A stretch of DNA of 5,778 bases from Clostridium sp. UBA3947 (GTDB taxonomy: Bacteria > Bacillota > Clostridia > Clostridiales > Clostridiaceae), in assembly GCA_002385545.1 (NCBI GenBank), contig DGDR01000009.1, positions 1-5,778 on the forward strand, in the 5' to 3' direction. The translations under genes were made by a program, and so were the position numbers. Every line of letters begins with the position of its first letter. The stretch's first letter is position 1. This document shows positions 5,727 to 5,778 of this stretch, piece by piece. The notes below the pieces were generated by a model that worked only from the letters and a program-made list of their open reading frames with translations, searched no databases and was not told the DNA's origin.

Positions 5727-5778
5727 AAATCAAAGGACTTTTCCTAGCTTAGTTATGGAAAAGTCCTTTGATTTATTT
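5727..5778 (+). terminator. Rho-independent terminator of the greA-lysS operon
   Basis: A perfect 18-bp stem pairs 5727-5744 with 5757-5774 around a 12-base loop. The left arm starts with AAATCAAAGG and the right arm ends in CCTTTGATTT, continuing into TTTATTT-like sequence at the window edge. The symmetric A and T flanks would let it work in both directions. A smaller hairpin (AGGTAG/CTACCT, 5709-5723, three-base loop) lies just before it without a real T-run. Confidence 0.9.

Overview
The window looks like the chromosome of a low-GC anaerobic Firmicute, most likely Clostridium or a close relative. The DNA is AT-rich, arginine is coded mostly by AGA, ribosome-binding sites are strong and AGGAGG-like, and the gene order coaX-dusB-greA-lysS is common in clostridial genomes. 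All genes are on the + strand and no mobile element, CRISPR array or RNA gene is visible.

Left part (1-1656): the end of an operon for a biotin-dependent decarboxylase/transcarboxylase of the sodium-pump type. It holds the C-terminal part of a carboxyltransferase (open to the left edge), a small OadG/MmdD-like membrane subunit, and a biotin carrier protein with the EAMKM biotinylation site. The order matches the mmdA-mmdD-mmdC order of methylmalonyl-CoA decarboxylases. The usual next gene, for the membrane beta subunit that couples decarboxylation to Na+ export, is absent, and a hairpin terminator follows the biotin gene instead. The carboxyltransferase also departs from the usual family motifs around its active site.

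Middle (1569-3515): a good sigma-A promoter lies upstream of coaX (type III pantothenate kinase, first step of CoA synthesis), followed after 5 bases by dusB (tRNA-dihydrouridine synthase), which starts with TTG. The 13-bp hairpin that ends the biotin operon lies between this promoter and coaX, so it may also act on the coaX leader. A weak AT-rich terminator candidate follows dusB.

Right part (3537-5778): a promoter with perfect -35 and -10 hexamers drives greA (transcript cleavage factor) and lysS (lysyl-tRNA synthetase), 19 bases apart. A perfect 18-bp terminator stem closes the window.

The coaX-dusB-greA-lysS genes are ordinary housekeeping genes. I found no clear sign of a wholly new system. 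The most interesting points are the atypical, apparently incomplete decarboxylase operon, the promoter-hairpin-coaX arrangement, and a possible short leader ORF overlapping the greA start.
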